A DNA stretch of 64,000 bases from NCBI GenBank assembly GCA_030604135.1, contig JAUVWL010000003.1, positions 164,322 through 228,321 on the forward strand, given 5' to 3'. The position numbers and the translations under genes are program-made. The notes below the pieces were generated by a model, which saw nothing but the letters and a program-made list of their open reading frames with translations, was not told the origin of the DNA and searched no databases. Of this stretch, positions 33,426 through 42,998 are shown piece by piece. This DNA comes from Burkholderiales bacterium (GTDB lineage Bacteria; Pseudomonadota; Gammaproteobacteria; Burkholderiales; Burkholderiaceae_C). Each line of letters opens with the position of its first letter. Position 1 is the stretch's first letter.

Positions 33426-34787
33426 ATGAACCTCCGAGCACAAACCCACGAACTGCGCAGCCCCTTGCGCCCGGGCGACCCGGCGCGCAGCCCCATCGAG
33501 CCGGGTTCGGCCCAGGCCAGCTTCCATGCCCTGCGCGACCGGCTGCATGCCCAGTTGCTGGGTCGCATCGACCTGGAGGTGATGGGGGCCATGAAGGCCG
33601 AGCGCCTGCGCGAGGAGCTGGGGCTGTTGGTCGAGCAGCTGCTGCTGGAGTCGGGGGCGGCCCTCAACGCGCAGGAACGCCGGCGCATGGTGCAGGAGAT
33701 CCAGGACGAGGTAATGGGCCTGGGGCCGCTGGAACCCCTGCTGGCCGATCCCACCGTCTCGGACATTCTGGTGAACGGGCCCTATCAGGTGTTCGTCGAG
33801 CGCCGCGGCCGGCTGGAGCTGACCGATGTGGTCTTCTCCGATGCAGACCATCTGATGAAGATCATCGACAAGATCGTCTCGCGCATCGGCCGGCGCGTGG
33901 ACGAGTCCAGCCCCATGGTGGACGCGCGCCTGCAGGACGGCTCCCGCGTCAACGCCATCATTCCGCCGCTGGCGCTGGATGGTCCGCTGCTGTCGATTCG
34001 CCGCTTCTCGGTGGTGCCGTTGACGGTCAATGATCTGATCGAGAAACGATCGCTGACGCCGGCGCTGGGTGAGTTGCTGGCGGCCATGGTCAAGGCCAAG
34101 ATGAACATCCTGATCTCGGGCGGCACCGGCACCGGCAAGACGACGCTGCTGAACGTGTTGTCTTCGTCCATTCCGCACCACGAACGCATCGTGACCATTG
34201 AGGACGCGGCCGAACTGCAGTTGCAGCAACCCCACGTGGTGCGGCTGGAAACACGCCCACCCAATATCGAGGGCAAGGGCGAGGTGACGCAGCGTGCCCT
34301 GGTCATCAACAGCTTGCGCATGCGGCCGGACCGGGTGGTGCTGGGCGAGGTGCGGGGCGCCGAGGTGCTGGACATGTTGCAGGCCATGAACACCGGCCAC
34401 GAAGGCTCCATGGCCACGGTGCACGCCAACTCGCCGCGCGATGCGCTGACCCGGCTGGAGAACATGGCCACCTACGGAGGAGCCACCATTCCGCAGGAAG
34501 CGCTGCGGCAGCAGATCAGCTCGGCCATCAACGCGGTGGTGCAGATTGCGCGCCTGAACGATGGCCGGCGCAAGCTGGTCAGCCTGCAGGAGATCACCGG
34601 CATGGAGGGCGATGTGATCACCATGCAGGAGATCTACCGCTTCACCCAGACCGGGGTGAATGCCGAGGGTCTGGTCCAGGGGCACTTCCGGGCCACCGGG
34701 GTGCGACCCAAATTCATGGAGCGACTCAAGTCCTACGGCCTGTCGGTTCCCGACGCCACCTTCGACCCGACCCTGATCTACGAGTGA
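33426..34787 (+). CDS. cpaF: Pilus secretion ATPase CpaF/TadA
   Basis: A 453-residue hexameric AAA-type secretion ATPase that powers pilus extension and retraction. The N-terminal all-helical domain contains [23 protein letters not shown]. Walker [16 protein letters not shown] is near residue 235; the Asp box is [10 protein letters not shown], Walker [15 protein letters not shown], and the His box MRPDRVV. The start is ATG 33426 with AGGGA upstream, not the in-frame TTG at 33408. Length is typical. Confidence 0.96.
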   Translation: MNLRAQTHELRSPLRPGDPARSPIEPGSAQASFHALRDRLHAQLLGRIDLEVMGAMKAERLREELGLLVEQLLLESGAALNAQERRRMVQEIQDEVMGLGPLEPLLADPTVSDILVNGPYQVFVERRGRLELTDVVFSDADHLMKIIDKIVSRIGRRVDESSPMVDARLQDGSRVNAIIPPLALDGPLLSIRRFSVVPLTVNDLIEKRSLTPALGELLAAMVKAKMNILISGGTGTGKTTLLNVLSSSIPHHERIVTIEDAAELQLQQPHVVRLETRPPNIEGKGEVTQRALVINSLRMRPDRVVLGEVRGAEVLDMLQAMNTGHEGSMATVHANSPRDALTRLENMATYGGATIPQEALRQQISSAINAVVQIARLNDGRRKLVSLQEITGMEGDVITMQEIYRFTQTGVNAEGLVQGHFRATGVRPKFMERLKSYGLSVPDATFDPTLIYE

Positions 34788-34791
34788 TCGC

Positions 34792-35769
34792 ATGAACCTC
34801 GGACTGGCCCTGTTTGTGGTGGTGGGTTTTCTGGCGGTGGTGCTGCTGCTGGAAGGCCTTTATGTGTACTGGAGCGACACCAAGAGCCCCGAGGTGCGGC
34901 GGGTGGAGCAGCGCCTGCGCGCCATTTCGGCCGGTGGCCAGGTGGAAGAGGGGGAGTTGTCGCTGATCCGGCAACGCCTGCTGAGCGAAAGCCCGAGCCT
35001 TCAGCGTGTGCTGCTGGGCATGCCGCGGGTTCAGCACCTGGACCGCCTGATGCAGCAGGCGGGTGACCGCAGCACCGTCTCGCACCTGCTGGGCGTGTGC
35101 GCCATTCTGGCGCTGGCCGGCTTGCTGTTGGGCCTGTTGCTGCGCTGGCCCTGGTTCATGGTGCTGGGTGTGGTGGGGCTGCTGGCAATCGTGCCGCTGC
35201 TGCTTCTGTTGCGGCGGCGCAAAAAGAGATTGCAGAGAATTGAAGCCCAGCTGCCCGATGCGCTGGATCTGATGTCGCGCGCGTTGCGTGCCGGCCACGC
35301 TTTTCCGGTGGCCCTGGCCATGGTGGGCAGCGAGGCTCCGCAGCCGGTGGCGGCTGAGTTCCGCATTGCCTCGGATGAGATCGGTTTTGGGGTGTCGGCC
35401 GATGCGGCCTTGAACAACCTGGCCGCGCGGGTGCCCAGTCCGGACCTGCGCTATTTTGTGATGGCTGTCATCATTCAGCGTGAGACCGGGGGCAACCTCG
35501 CCGAGCTGCTGGCCAAGCTGGCCGAGCTGGTGCGTGACCGTTTCAAGCTGTTTGCCAAGGTGCGGGTGCTGGCCGCCGAGGGCAAGCTCTCGGCCTGGAT
35601 TCTGACCCTGTTGCCATTCGGCGTCGCCATGATGATCTTCCTCGTCAATCCGAAGTACATCATGACGCTGTTCACCGACCCAGTAGGTATCAACCTGGTG
35701 TACGGTGCGCTGGGGATGATGGTGCTCGGTGTGCTCGTCATGTGGCGCATCATCAACATCAAGGTCTGA
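34792..35769 (+). CDS. tadB: Flp pilus assembly inner-membrane protein TadB
   Basis: A 325-residue T2SSF-type membrane protein. It has hydrophobic segments at residues about 1-25, 95-140 and 275-325, and a cytoplasmic domain including AQLPDALDLMSRALRAGHAFPVALAMVGSE and QRETGGNLAELLAKLAELVRDR. It forms the platform for the CpaF ATPase with TadC. The ATG at 34792 follows the cpaF stop by 4 bp. Confidence 0.95.
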   Translation: MNLGLALFVVVGFLAVVLLLEGLYVYWSDTKSPEVRRVEQRLRAISAGGQVEEGELSLIRQRLLSESPSLQRVLLGMPRVQHLDRLMQQAGDRSTVSHLLGVCAILALAGLLLGLLLRWPWFMVLGVVGLLAIVPLLLLLRRRKKRLQRIEAQLPDALDLMSRALRAGHAFPVALAMVGSEAPQPVAAEFRIASDEIGFGVSADAALNNLAARVPSPDLRYFVMAVIIQRETGGNLAELLAKLAELVRDRFKLFAKVRVLAAEGKLSAWILTLLPFGVAMMIFLVNPKYIMTLFTDPVGINLVYGALGMMVLGVLVMWRIINIKV

Positions 35770-35772
35770 GCC

Positions 35773-36735
35773 ATGGACAATCTGCTCAACAACCAATGGA
35801 TGCTGTTGCTGCTGGTGTTTCTGGCGGTGGCCGGGCTCACGCTCGGCATCGGCCTGTGGCTCAACCGGCGCACATCGGTGCAACAACGGCTGGACCAGGT
35901 GGGTTCGATCGGATTGCGCAACGAACCCGGGCTGGAAGGCAACGCCCAGTGGCATGCGAAGGTGGTCAAGGCCGTGGGGCCGGTGGCCAGGCTGTCGGCG
36001 CCCAAGGAGGGCTGGGAAGACTCCAGCCTGCGTGTGCGCTTCATGCAGGCGGGCTTGCGCGAGAAGAGCTGGCCGGCGCTGTTTTTTGCGGCCAAGACCG
36101 TGCTGGCCCTGGGTCTGCCGGCGCTGTACCTGGTGTTCAGTGGCCTGCTGAACCTGGAGGTGGGCACCAACGCCAACCTGTTCATCATCCTGTTGCTAGC
36201 TGCGCTGGGTTACTACCTGCCCAACGGCATCCTGGCGCGCCTGGTCGAATGGCGCAAGACCGAAATCCAGGACGCGTTGCCAGACGCGCTGGACCTGATG
36301 ACCGTTTGTGTGGAGGCCGGCCTGGGCCTGGACGCGGCCATGAACCGGGCGGCCAACGAGATTGGCATGCGCAGCGAGGCACTGGAGGAAGAGCTGAACC
36401 TGGTGGCGCTGGAGTTGCGCATGGGTGTCAAGCGCGAATTGGCCCTGCGCAACCTGGCGCTGCGCACAGGGGTGGATGACGTGGGCTCGTTTGTGGCCAT
36501 GATCGTGCAGGCCGACCGCTTTGGCACCAATGTGGCCGAGGCGCTGCGCATCCAGGGTGAGACCATGCGCACGCACCGACGCCTGCGGGCCGAGGAGCGC
36601 GCGGCAAAGATCCCGCTGAAACTGCTGTTTCCGCTGATCTTCTTCATTTTTCCATCGCTCATGCTGGTGCTGATGGGGCCCGCCATGATCAGCATTTACC
36701 GCGTGCTGCTGCCCACCATGGGTGGCAACAACTGA
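35773..36735 (+). CDS. tadC: Flp pilus assembly inner-membrane protein TadC
   Basis: A 320-residue T2SSF-type membrane protein, the second platform subunit. It has a conserved LPDALDLMTVCVEAGLGLDAAMNRAANEIG block and ADRFGTNVAEALRIQGETMR. The end is hydrophobic: FPLIFFIFPSLMLVLMGPAMISIY. It follows tadB by 3 bp. Confidence 0.95.
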   Translation: MDNLLNNQWMLLLLVFLAVAGLTLGIGLWLNRRTSVQQRLDQVGSIGLRNEPGLEGNAQWHAKVVKAVGPVARLSAPKEGWEDSSLRVRFMQAGLREKSWPALFFAAKTVLALGLPALYLVFSGLLNLEVGTNANLFIILLLAALGYYLPNGILARLVEWRKTEIQDALPDALDLMTVCVEAGLGLDAAMNRAANEIGMRSEALEEELNLVALELRMGVKRELALRNLALRTGVDDVGSFVAMIVQADRFGTNVAEALRIQGETMRTHRRLRAEERAAKIPLKLLFPLIFFIFPSLMLVLMGPAMISIYRVLLPTMGGNN

Positions 36736-36763
36736 TGGCCTGTTTCTGCAGAAGGAGAACGTC

Positions 36764-38146
36764 ATGATGAAGCTCAAGACCACGGTTTCGTTGCTGGCGC
36801 TGGCTGGCCTGATGGGCTGTTCTGCGCTCGCGCCGGATGCACATGAACAGCCAGTGGCCCGCTTTGGCCCTGCACCGGTGCTGGCGCCGCAGTTGTCGGT
36901 GTCCGAAAGCATGTACGCGATGGCGCGCATGGCCCACGAGCAGGGGCAGCTGGCCACGGCCGCACAGCGCTACCGCCGCACCCTGGACATGAAGCCCGAT
37001 CACGTCGGCGCGCTCAATGGCCTAGGGGTTATCCTGGCGCAGGACGGCCGCACCGGCGAGGCCCTGGACCTGCTGGCTCGGGCGCGCGACCTGTCGCCGA
37101 TGGCCGGCTACATCCACAACAACCTAGGGTACACCTTGCTGCGCGAACAGCGCCTTGATGAGGCCCAGGTGGCCTTGCGCATGGCGCGCGAGCTGCAACC
37201 GGACAGCCAGCAGACGCTGCGCAACCTGGCCTTGCTGGACCGGGCGCGGGCCGGGCAACCTGCAGCAGGGCAGGCGGGGACGTTGCCATCGGCCAGTCCG
37301 GTCGTGTCGGGCGAAACGGCTGGGACACCGCAGATCGTGGCGGTGGCCCCTCGCGTGTATGAGTTGCGGCTGTCGGGAAGCCTGTCGGCACTGAGTCAGT
37401 CCAGTGCGGCGTTGCTGGCCGAAACACCGCCACCGGGCCAGGCGGTCCCGGCGGTGCAGGCTGAAGTCGGCCCTGCGCCGGCCGCACAGGAAGCACTGCC
37501 GCAGGCACCGCAGGTGGCGCCGACGCCGATGGCCCGAATCGTGCCAACCGGTGAGCCTGGGGTGATGGCGCTGCAGATGGCCACCGACCTGGCGTCGACT
37601 CGGATGACCCATGAAGCCCTTACCGCGGCCGAGGTCTCGCCCATGGTCGATGCGAACAGGTCCGGCGCGCCTCTGCCAGCGGTCGAGGTGGCCCGGGTGG
37701 ACCGCTTGCCCGAGACCGGTCTGGGCTACCAGCTGGTGCTCAGCCGGGAGCTTTCCTTGCAACAGGGGCCGTTTGCCATCTGGACCGACATCCGGGGGGT
37801 GAAGCTGGAGATTGCCAACGGCGTGGGGGTGGAGCGTCTGGCCCGCCGCACGGCCGACCGCCTGGCGCAGGAGGGCGTGGCCACGGCCCGCCTGACCAAC
37901 GCGCGACCGTTCCGTCAACAACAAACCCAGATCGAGTATGCGCCAGGGCAGGAGGTGGCGGTGCAGGCCCTGGCCGCCCGCCTGCCGGTGCCGGTTGAAC
38001 TGGTTCCCGTGGCCAAGCTGGAGCGCGACATCAGTTTGCGACTGGTGCTGGGCCAGGACACGGTTGGACGTACCCTGGCCGGCTGGCTGGACGGCGACGC
38101 GCCCCAGCTGGCCGTAGACACCGCTGGCACGCAGCGCGCCGGCTGA
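36764..38146 (+). CDS. tadD: TadD-like TPR lipoprotein with C-terminal LytR_C-like domain
   Basis: A 460-residue lipoprotein. The lipobox is LAGLMGC (cysteine near residue 20). Two or three TPR repeats follow (AHEQGQLATAAQRYRRTLDMKPDH, GRTGEALDLLARARDLSP, QRLDEAQVALRMARELQP), as in TadD, a secretin pilot. A low-complexity Ala/Pro/Gln region links to a C-terminal segment (LEIANGVGVERLARRTADRL to DTVGRTLAGWLDG) resembling the LytR C-terminal domain. AAGGAGAAC precedes the start at 36764. It ends the tad operon. Confidence 0.87.
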   Translation: MMKLKTTVSLLALAGLMGCSALAPDAHEQPVARFGPAPVLAPQLSVSESMYAMARMAHEQGQLATAAQRYRRTLDMKPDHVGALNGLGVILAQDGRTGEALDLLARARDLSPMAGYIHNNLGYTLLREQRLDEAQVALRMARELQPDSQQTLRNLALLDRARAGQPAAGQAGTLPSASPVVSGETAGTPQIVAVAPRVYELRLSGSLSALSQSSAALLAETPPPGQAVPAVQAEVGPAPAAQEALPQAPQVAPTPMARIVPTGEPGVMALQMATDLASTRMTHEALTAAEVSPMVDANRSGAPLPAVEVARVDRLPETGLGYQLVLSRELSLQQGPFAIWTDIRGVKLEIANGVGVERLARRTADRLAQEGVATARLTNARPFRQQQTQIEYAPGQEVAVQALAARLPVPVELVPVAKLERDISLRLVLGQDTVGRTLAGWLDGDAPQLAVDTAGTQRAG

Positions 38147-38154
38147 GCACCACC

Positions 38155-38463
38155 GTCATGCCCGCGAAGGCGGGCATCGACATCGACCTTTCTATGCCCG
38201 TGAACGCGGGCAACCGAACCTTCGCCGTTCTTCCCTCGAAGGGGACGGTGCACGCCTTCAGCCTGCGTGGGTTCCCGCGTTCGCGGGAACGACGGGTAGG
38301 GTTCCACGGTTCAGGCGCTCTCGTCACGCCCGTAACCGCGCACACCGACCCCAAGCTCGTCCCGCCTGCGAACGGGGACGTCGACACCCACCTCGTCCTG
38401 CCTGCGAACGGGGGCATCGACGCCCACCTCGTCCTGCCCGCGAACGCGGGCATCGATGTCAGC
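38155..38463. repeat. REP-like cluster plus three 36-bp tandem repeats
   Basis: The 442-bp gap between tadD and tex holds ATGCCCGCG/CGGGCAT-type hairpins at 38155-38181 and 38193-38216, a TTCCCGCG/CGCGGGAA hairpin at 38270-38296, and three 36-bp direct repeats (38356-38391, 38392-38427, 38428-38463) each beginning CTCGTC. Each tandem unit is a spaced REP-like half. An open reading frame across them is a by-product of the 36-bp period being a multiple of three. Confidence 0.65.
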
Positions 38464-38588
38464 AAGAATGTCAACGCCAACGGGCCAGCTCCTTCCTGGG
38501 TGGCGGGAGCGGGCCATCGGCCCCCGGCCTGTGGCAAACTTGCCGGCCTTGTGCCGCTACCGGCGCCGAATAGCGCCTTTTTTTCGTC

Positions 38589-40949
38589 ATGCAGAAAATC
38601 ATCGCGCAAATCGCGCAAGAGATCAGGGTTGAACAGCGGCAGGTGACGGCCGCCGTGGAGTTGCTGGACGGGGGTGCGACCGTGCCCTTCATTGCCCGTT
38701 ACCGCAAGGAGGTGACCGGCGGGCTGGACGACACCCAGCTGCGCGAGCTGGAGGCCCGGCTGGGCTACCTGCGCGAGCTGGAGGACCGCCGTGGCGCGGT
38801 GCTCAAGGCGATCGACGAGCAGGGCAAGCTGACCGATGCGCTGCGAGCGGCGATTGCCGCCGCGCCGACCAAGCAGGAGCTGGAAGACATCTACCTGCCG
38901 TTCAAGCAGAAACGCCGCACCAAAGGACAGATTGCGCGCGAGGCCGGCATCGAACCGCTGGCCGACAAGCTGCTGGCCGACCCGACCCTGGATCCGCTGG
39001 CCGAAGCGGCGGCCTTCACCCGGCCGGCCGAGGTCCTGGACGATGGCAAGCCGGGCCCCGATTTCTCCACGCCGCAGGCGGTGCTGGACGGTGTGCGCGA
39101 CATCCTGAGCGAGCGCTGGGCCGAAGACCCGGCGCTGGTGCAGTCGTTGCGCGAATGGCTTTGGGCCGAGGGCCTGCTGCGCAGTTCGCTGGTGGCGGGC
39201 AAGGACGAAAACCACCCCGACGTGGCCAAGTTTCGCGACTACTTCGACTACGACGAACCCATTGGCCGGGTGCCCTCGCACCGGGCGTTGGCGGTGTTTC
39301 GCGGGCGCTCGCTGGAAATCCTGGACGCCAAGCTGGTGCAGCCGGTCGAACCCGAGCCGGGCAAACCGTCGCTGGCCGAAGGGCGCATCGCCATCCACCT
39401 GGGCTGGAGCCACCAGGGCCGCAAGGCCGACGACCTGATCCGCAAATGTGTGGCCTGGACCTGGCGCGTCAAGCTGAGCCTGTCCACCGAGCGCGATCTG
39501 TTCACCCGTCTGCGCGAAAGCGCCGAGGCGGTGGCCATCAAGGTGTTTGCCGACAACCTGCGCGACCTGCTGCTGGCCGCCCCGGCCGGCCAGAAGGTGG
39601 TGATGGGGCTGGACCCCGGCATCCGCACCGGCGTGAAGGTGGCGGTGGTGGACGCCACCGGCAAGCTGGTCGACACCGCCACCGTCTACCCGCACGAGCC
39701 GCGCCGCGACTGGGAAGGTTCGCTGCACACCCTGGGCCTGCTGTGCCGCAAGCACGGGGTGCAGCTGATCGCCATTGGCAATGGCACGGCCAGCCGCGAG
39801 ACCGACAAGCTGGCCGCCGACCTGATCAAGCTGCTGGCCAAGGCGGGCATTGAAGGTGTGCAGAAGGTGGTGGTCAGCGAAGCCGGCGCCTCGGTCTACT
39901 CGGCCAGTGAATTTGCGGCGCTGGAAATGCCCGATGTGGACGTGAGCCTGCGCGGCGCGGCCTCCATTGCCCGGCGCCTGCAGGACCCGCTGGCCGAGCT
40001 GGTCAAGATCGACCCCAAGAGCATTGGCGTGGGTCAGTATCAGCACGACGTCAACCAGAGCGAGATGGCGCGCACGCTGGACGCGGTGGTCGAAGACTGT
40101 GTGAACGGGGTCGGTGTGGACCTGAACACGGCCAGTGTGCCGCTGCTCTCGCGCGTGTCCGGCCTGTCGGCCAGCGTGGCCAAGGCGGTGGTGCGCTGGC
40201 GCGAGGCCAACGGCGCGTTCAAGAACCGCCAGCAGCTGCTGGACGTCACCGGCCTGGGCGCCAAGACCTTCGAGCAGGCGGCCGGCTTTCTGCGCATCCG
40301 CGGCGGCGACAACCCGCTGGACATGACGGGCGTGCACCCCGAAACCTACCCGGTGGTCGAGCAGATCATCGAGAAGACCGGCCAGCCGGTGGCGTCGCTG
40401 ATGGGCCGGGCGGACATGCTCAAGACCCTGCGCCCCGAGCTGTTTGCCAACGAGACGTTCGGCGTCATCACGGTCAAGGACATCCTGGCTGAGCTGGAAA
40501 AGCCCGGGCGCGACCCGCGGCCCGACTTCCAGGTGGCGCGCTTCAACGAGGGCGTGGAGGACATCGCCGACCTGCGCGAAGGCATGGTGCTGGAAGGCAC
40601 GGTGTCCAACGTGGCGCAGTTCGGGGCTTTTGTCGACCTGGGCGTGCACCAGGACGGGCTGGTGCACGTGAGCCAGCTCAGCCACAGGTTCGTCAACGAT
40701 GCACGCGAGGTGGTCAAGACCGGCGACATCGTGAAGGTCAAGGTGCTGGAGGTCGACGCGGCGCGCAAGCGCATCAGCCTGACCATGAAGCTCGATGCCC
40801 CGACCGGGCGGCGTGACGCCCCGCGCGACAACCGCTACGAACCCACACGCGGCGGGGCAGGGCGGGGGCAGAGCGGTGGACACCGCCAGCCTGAGCCCGC
40901 TGGCGCCATGGCCTCCGCGTTTGCCAAGCTGCAAGGGCTCAAACGCTGA
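38589..40949 (+). CDS. tex: RNA-binding transcription accessory protein Tex
   Basis: A 786-residue protein. In order: Tex-like N-terminal helices, a YqgF-like RNase-H fold (GLDPGIRTGVKVAVVDATG near residue 340), helix-hairpin-helix motifs (GVGVDLNTASVPLLSRVSGLS) and an S1 RNA-binding domain near residues 645-720 (GMVLEGTVSNVAQFGAFVDLGVHQDGLVHVSQLS). The basic tail is rich in Arg and Gly. Tex binds RNA and affects transcription and stress responses. It is a single-gene unit. Confidence 0.96.
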   Translation: MQKIIAQIAQEIRVEQRQVTAAVELLDGGATVPFIARYRKEVTGGLDDTQLRELEARLGYLRELEDRRGAVLKAIDEQGKLTDALRAAIAAAPTKQELEDIYLPFKQKRRTKGQIAREAGIEPLADKLLADPTLDPLAEAAAFTRPAEVLDDGKPGPDFSTPQAVLDGVRDILSERWAEDPALVQSLREWLWAEGLLRSSLVAGKDENHPDVAKFRDYFDYDEPIGRVPSHRALAVFRGRSLEILDAKLVQPVEPEPGKPSLAEGRIAIHLGWSHQGRKADDLIRKCVAWTWRVKLSLSTERDLFTRLRESAEAVAIKVFADNLRDLLLAAPAGQKVVMGLDPGIRTGVKVAVVDATGKLVDTATVYPHEPRRDWEGSLHTLGLLCRKHGVQLIAIGNGTASRETDKLAADLIKLLAKAGIEGVQKVVVSEAGASVYSASEFAALEMPDVDVSLRGAASIARRLQDPLAELVKIDPKSIGVGQYQHDVNQSEMARTLDAVVEDCVNGVGVDLNTASVPLLSRVSGLSASVAKAVVRWREANGAFKNRQQLLDVTGLGAKTFEQAAGFLRIRGGDNPLDMTGVHPETYPVVEQIIEKTGQPVASLMGRADMLKTLRPELFANETFGVITVKDILAELEKPGRDPRPDFQVARFNEGVEDIADLREGMVLEGTVSNVAQFGAFVDLGVHQDGLVHVSQLSHRFVNDAREVVKTGDIVKVKVLEVDAARKRISLTMKLDAPTGRRDAPRDNRYEPTRGGAGRGQSGGHRQPEPAGAMASAFAKLQGLKR

Positions 40950-41021
40950 AGGCGGCGCGTTCCTGATTTCATAGGGCGGAATCTGGGCGGTTTCCACGCC
41001 TTTTTGGAGGGGCGGCCGGGC

Positions 41022-41048
41022 TCAAGTGCGGGCGGTGTGGGTCGATAA
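41022..41048 (+). promoter_or_regulatory. Sigma-28 (FliA)-like promoter before the first HDOD gene
   Basis: TCAAGTGC (41022-41029), an 11-base spacer and GTCGATAA (41041-41048) match the sigma-28 consensus TAAAGTTT-N11-GCCGATAA in the -10 with one mismatch and in the -35 with three. The second HDOD gene has a better match at the same relative spacing, which supports this one. Confidence 0.5.
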
Positions 41049-41090
41049 AGGGAGGACATCCCCGGATTGGCCCCAACGCACACGCCTGTC

Positions 41091-41918
41091 ATGCAACTCG
41101 AAGCCCTGCTCAACTACCCGCGCGCCTTGCCGACCATGCCCCGCAGCGTGTCGGACCTGCTGGCGGAGATGAACAAGGAAGACCCCAGCCCCAAGCGGGT
41201 GGGGGAATTGGTGGCCCGTGACCCGGCGCTGACCACCCGGGTGCTTCGGCTCTCGAACTCGGCATTTTTCCGCGTCAGCCGCAAGATCGGCAACGCCGAC
41301 GAAGCGGTGGCGTTGCTGGGCATGACCCATGTGCGCTCGCTGGTGATGGCGGCGGCCCTTGGTGCCAGTTTCAAGAACATCCCGGGCATGGACCTCAAGC
41401 AGTTCTGGCGCTACAGCCTGCGGGTGGCCGACATTTCCCGCTCTTTGGCCGGCATCTTGCGCCAGAACGAAGGCAATGCGTTCACGGCCGGTCTTATCCA
41501 CTGCATCGGTGAGTTGGTGATGCACATCGCCATGCCCGAGGAGATGGTGCCGATCGACATGATGACCTCACCGTTGGACCTGCAACGCGGCATTGCCGAG
41601 GAAAACGCGTTTGGGTACACCTACGCCGACGTCAGCGCTGGCATGGTGGAGAAGTGGCAGTTTCCACCGGAGACAGTGAGCGCGCTGCGCCATCAGATCG
41701 CGCCTTTCGAAGGCGAACACTACGACACCCTGGGTGGCATCATTCACCTGGCTGCCTGGCGTGCTCGGGCCGAAGAAATCCAGCTCGACGAAAGCGGGCT
41801 GGTGGCCACCTTTCCGGACATGGTGGGCCTGTCGCTGGGCCTGGACCTGGACAGCGTGCTGGAAAAAGACCCCACCGAGTGGTCGTTCAGTCAGGCCCTG
41901 GGCGCCTTCATGGACTGA
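41091..41918 (+). CDS. HDOD domain protein, first paralogue
   Basis: A 275-residue protein consisting almost entirely of an HDOD domain: residues about 20-220, with LPTMPRSVSDLL, ALTTRVLRLSNSAFFRVSR, FTAGLIHCIGELVM and the helical end. HDOD proteins lack phosphodiesterase residues and act as signalling adaptors. I chose ATG 41091 because MQLEALL aligns with MQIEKLL of the neighbour; a TTG at 41067 is in frame. It is strongly similar to the next gene, so the pair arose by duplication. Confidence 0.88.
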   Translation: MQLEALLNYPRALPTMPRSVSDLLAEMNKEDPSPKRVGELVARDPALTTRVLRLSNSAFFRVSRKIGNADEAVALLGMTHVRSLVMAAALGASFKNIPGMDLKQFWRYSLRVADISRSLAGILRQNEGNAFTAGLIHCIGELVMHIAMPEEMVPIDMMTSPLDLQRGIAEENAFGYTYADVSAGMVEKWQFPPETVSALRHQIAPFEGEHYDTLGGIIHLAAWRARAEEIQLDESGLVATFPDMVGLSLGLDLDSVLEKDPTEWSFSQALGAFMD

Positions 41919-42091
41919 TCGGCTGAGAGCGACCTGGTCATGTCCGCCTCGACACCCCGAAATATTGCTGTGGCGCTGCAAGTGCGAGTCGTGGCCCGAT
42001 CGACGGCTGTGATGCGCGCCTTGCCGATGGACCTTGGGATGCGTTTTCGGGTCCGCCCCATTTCTTCACCGTCTTTGAGCCGTGTGACGCT

Positions 42092-42118
42092 TCAAGTTTT
42101 CTGATGCGCAGACGATAA
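42092..42118 (+). promoter_or_regulatory. Sigma-28 (FliA)-like promoter before the second HDOD gene
   Basis: TCAAGTTT (42092-42099), 11 bases, then GACGATAA (42111-42118): one mismatch in each hexamer-octamer from TAAAGTTT-N11-GCCGATAA. The transcription start would be near 42125, about 40 bp before the ATG. The spacing matches exactly. Confidence 0.65.
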
Positions 42119-42164
42119 GTCCATTACCCTACCCCCCCACACCAGACCACAAGGCAGGTGCACC

Positions 42165-42989
42165 ATGCAGATCGAGAAGCTCCTCAAGCAGCCCAACGCG
42201 CTTCCCTCGGCCCCCAAAGTGGTGCGCCAGCTGATCGAAACCTTCGATCAGGAAGACGTGGACATGATCAGGGTGGCCAACCTGATCCAGGAGGATCCGG
42301 TACTGACCGCCAAGCTGCTGAAGATGGCGAACTCCGCCTTCTTCGGTCTGACGCGGTCGGTCACCAATGCCCGAGAGGCCCTCAATGTCATGGGCCTGAT
42401 GAAGGTCAGGGCGCTGGTGATCGCGGCGTCGCTGGGGGATGGTTTCCACTGTGTGGGCGGCGTCAACCTGAACCAGTTCTGGCGCTACAGCCTGAACACC
42501 GCCAATCTGGCGCGCTACCTGGCGCTTCCGATCCGCATCGACGAGAACACCGCATTCACGGCCGGACTGATCCACTGCGTGGGAGAGCTGGTCATGCATG
42601 CAGGCATGCCCGAGGCCATGCTGGATCTCACCCGCAGCGTCCCCATGCTCGATCTCAAGCGCGCCCGTGCCGAGAAGGGGCTGTTCGGCTACCACTATGG
42701 CGACGTGGGCGCTGCCCTGGCGCGGGAGTGGCGCTTTCCCAAGCGCATGATCCAGGCCATCGAGCACCAGGTGGCGCCGTTCGACAACGACATCTACGAG
42801 CCGATTGCCGGCGTGATCCACATTGCCAGCTGGCGTGCCCGTGCCCAGGAGCTGGATCTGCGCGCGGAATTACTGATCAACACCTATCCCGATCCGGTGG
42901 GTCTGGTGCTCGGCATCGACCCGGACACCGTGATCGGCGAAGAGATTCCGGCTCTGACGCGCGAGAGCGAGTCTGAAGAAACCGCGTGA
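42165..42989 (+). CDS. HDOD domain protein, second paralogue
   Basis: A 274-residue protein similar along its length to the preceding HDOD protein (SAPKVVRQLIETFDQEDVDMI, FTAGLIHCVGELVMHAGMPE, HQVAPFDNDIYEPIAGVIHIASWRARAQEL). It is probably a cytoplasmic signalling adaptor. AGGCAGGTG precedes the ATG. A good sigma-28-like promoter lies upstream, suggesting co-expression with flagellar or chemotaxis genes. Confidence 0.88.
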   Translation: MQIEKLLKQPNALPSAPKVVRQLIETFDQEDVDMIRVANLIQEDPVLTAKLLKMANSAFFGLTRSVTNAREALNVMGLMKVRALVIAASLGDGFHCVGGVNLNQFWRYSLNTANLARYLALPIRIDENTAFTAGLIHCVGELVMHAGMPEAMLDLTRSVPMLDLKRARAEKGLFGYHYGDVGAALAREWRFPKRMIQAIEHQVAPFDNDIYEPIAGVIHIASWRARAQELDLRAELLINTYPDPVGLVLGIDPDTVIGEEIPALTRESESEETA

Positions 42990-42998
42990 GCGGATCCT

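Noticed and set aside
38356..38463. Possible CRISPR array from regularly repeated 36-bp units
   Set aside because: The units are directly adjacent without unique spacers, differ from each other and contain REP-like halves; no cas gene is nearby.
38158..38646. Plus-strand frame of 162 codons with repeated LVLPANAGID-like units
   Set aside because: The repeated peptide comes from 36-bp REP-like DNA repeats whose period is a multiple of three; it has no ribosome binding site and runs into tex in another frame.
38031..40997. Open frame of about 990 codons on the minus strand
   Set aside because: Antisense to tex and the REP cluster; no domain and composition typical of a GC-rich shadow frame.
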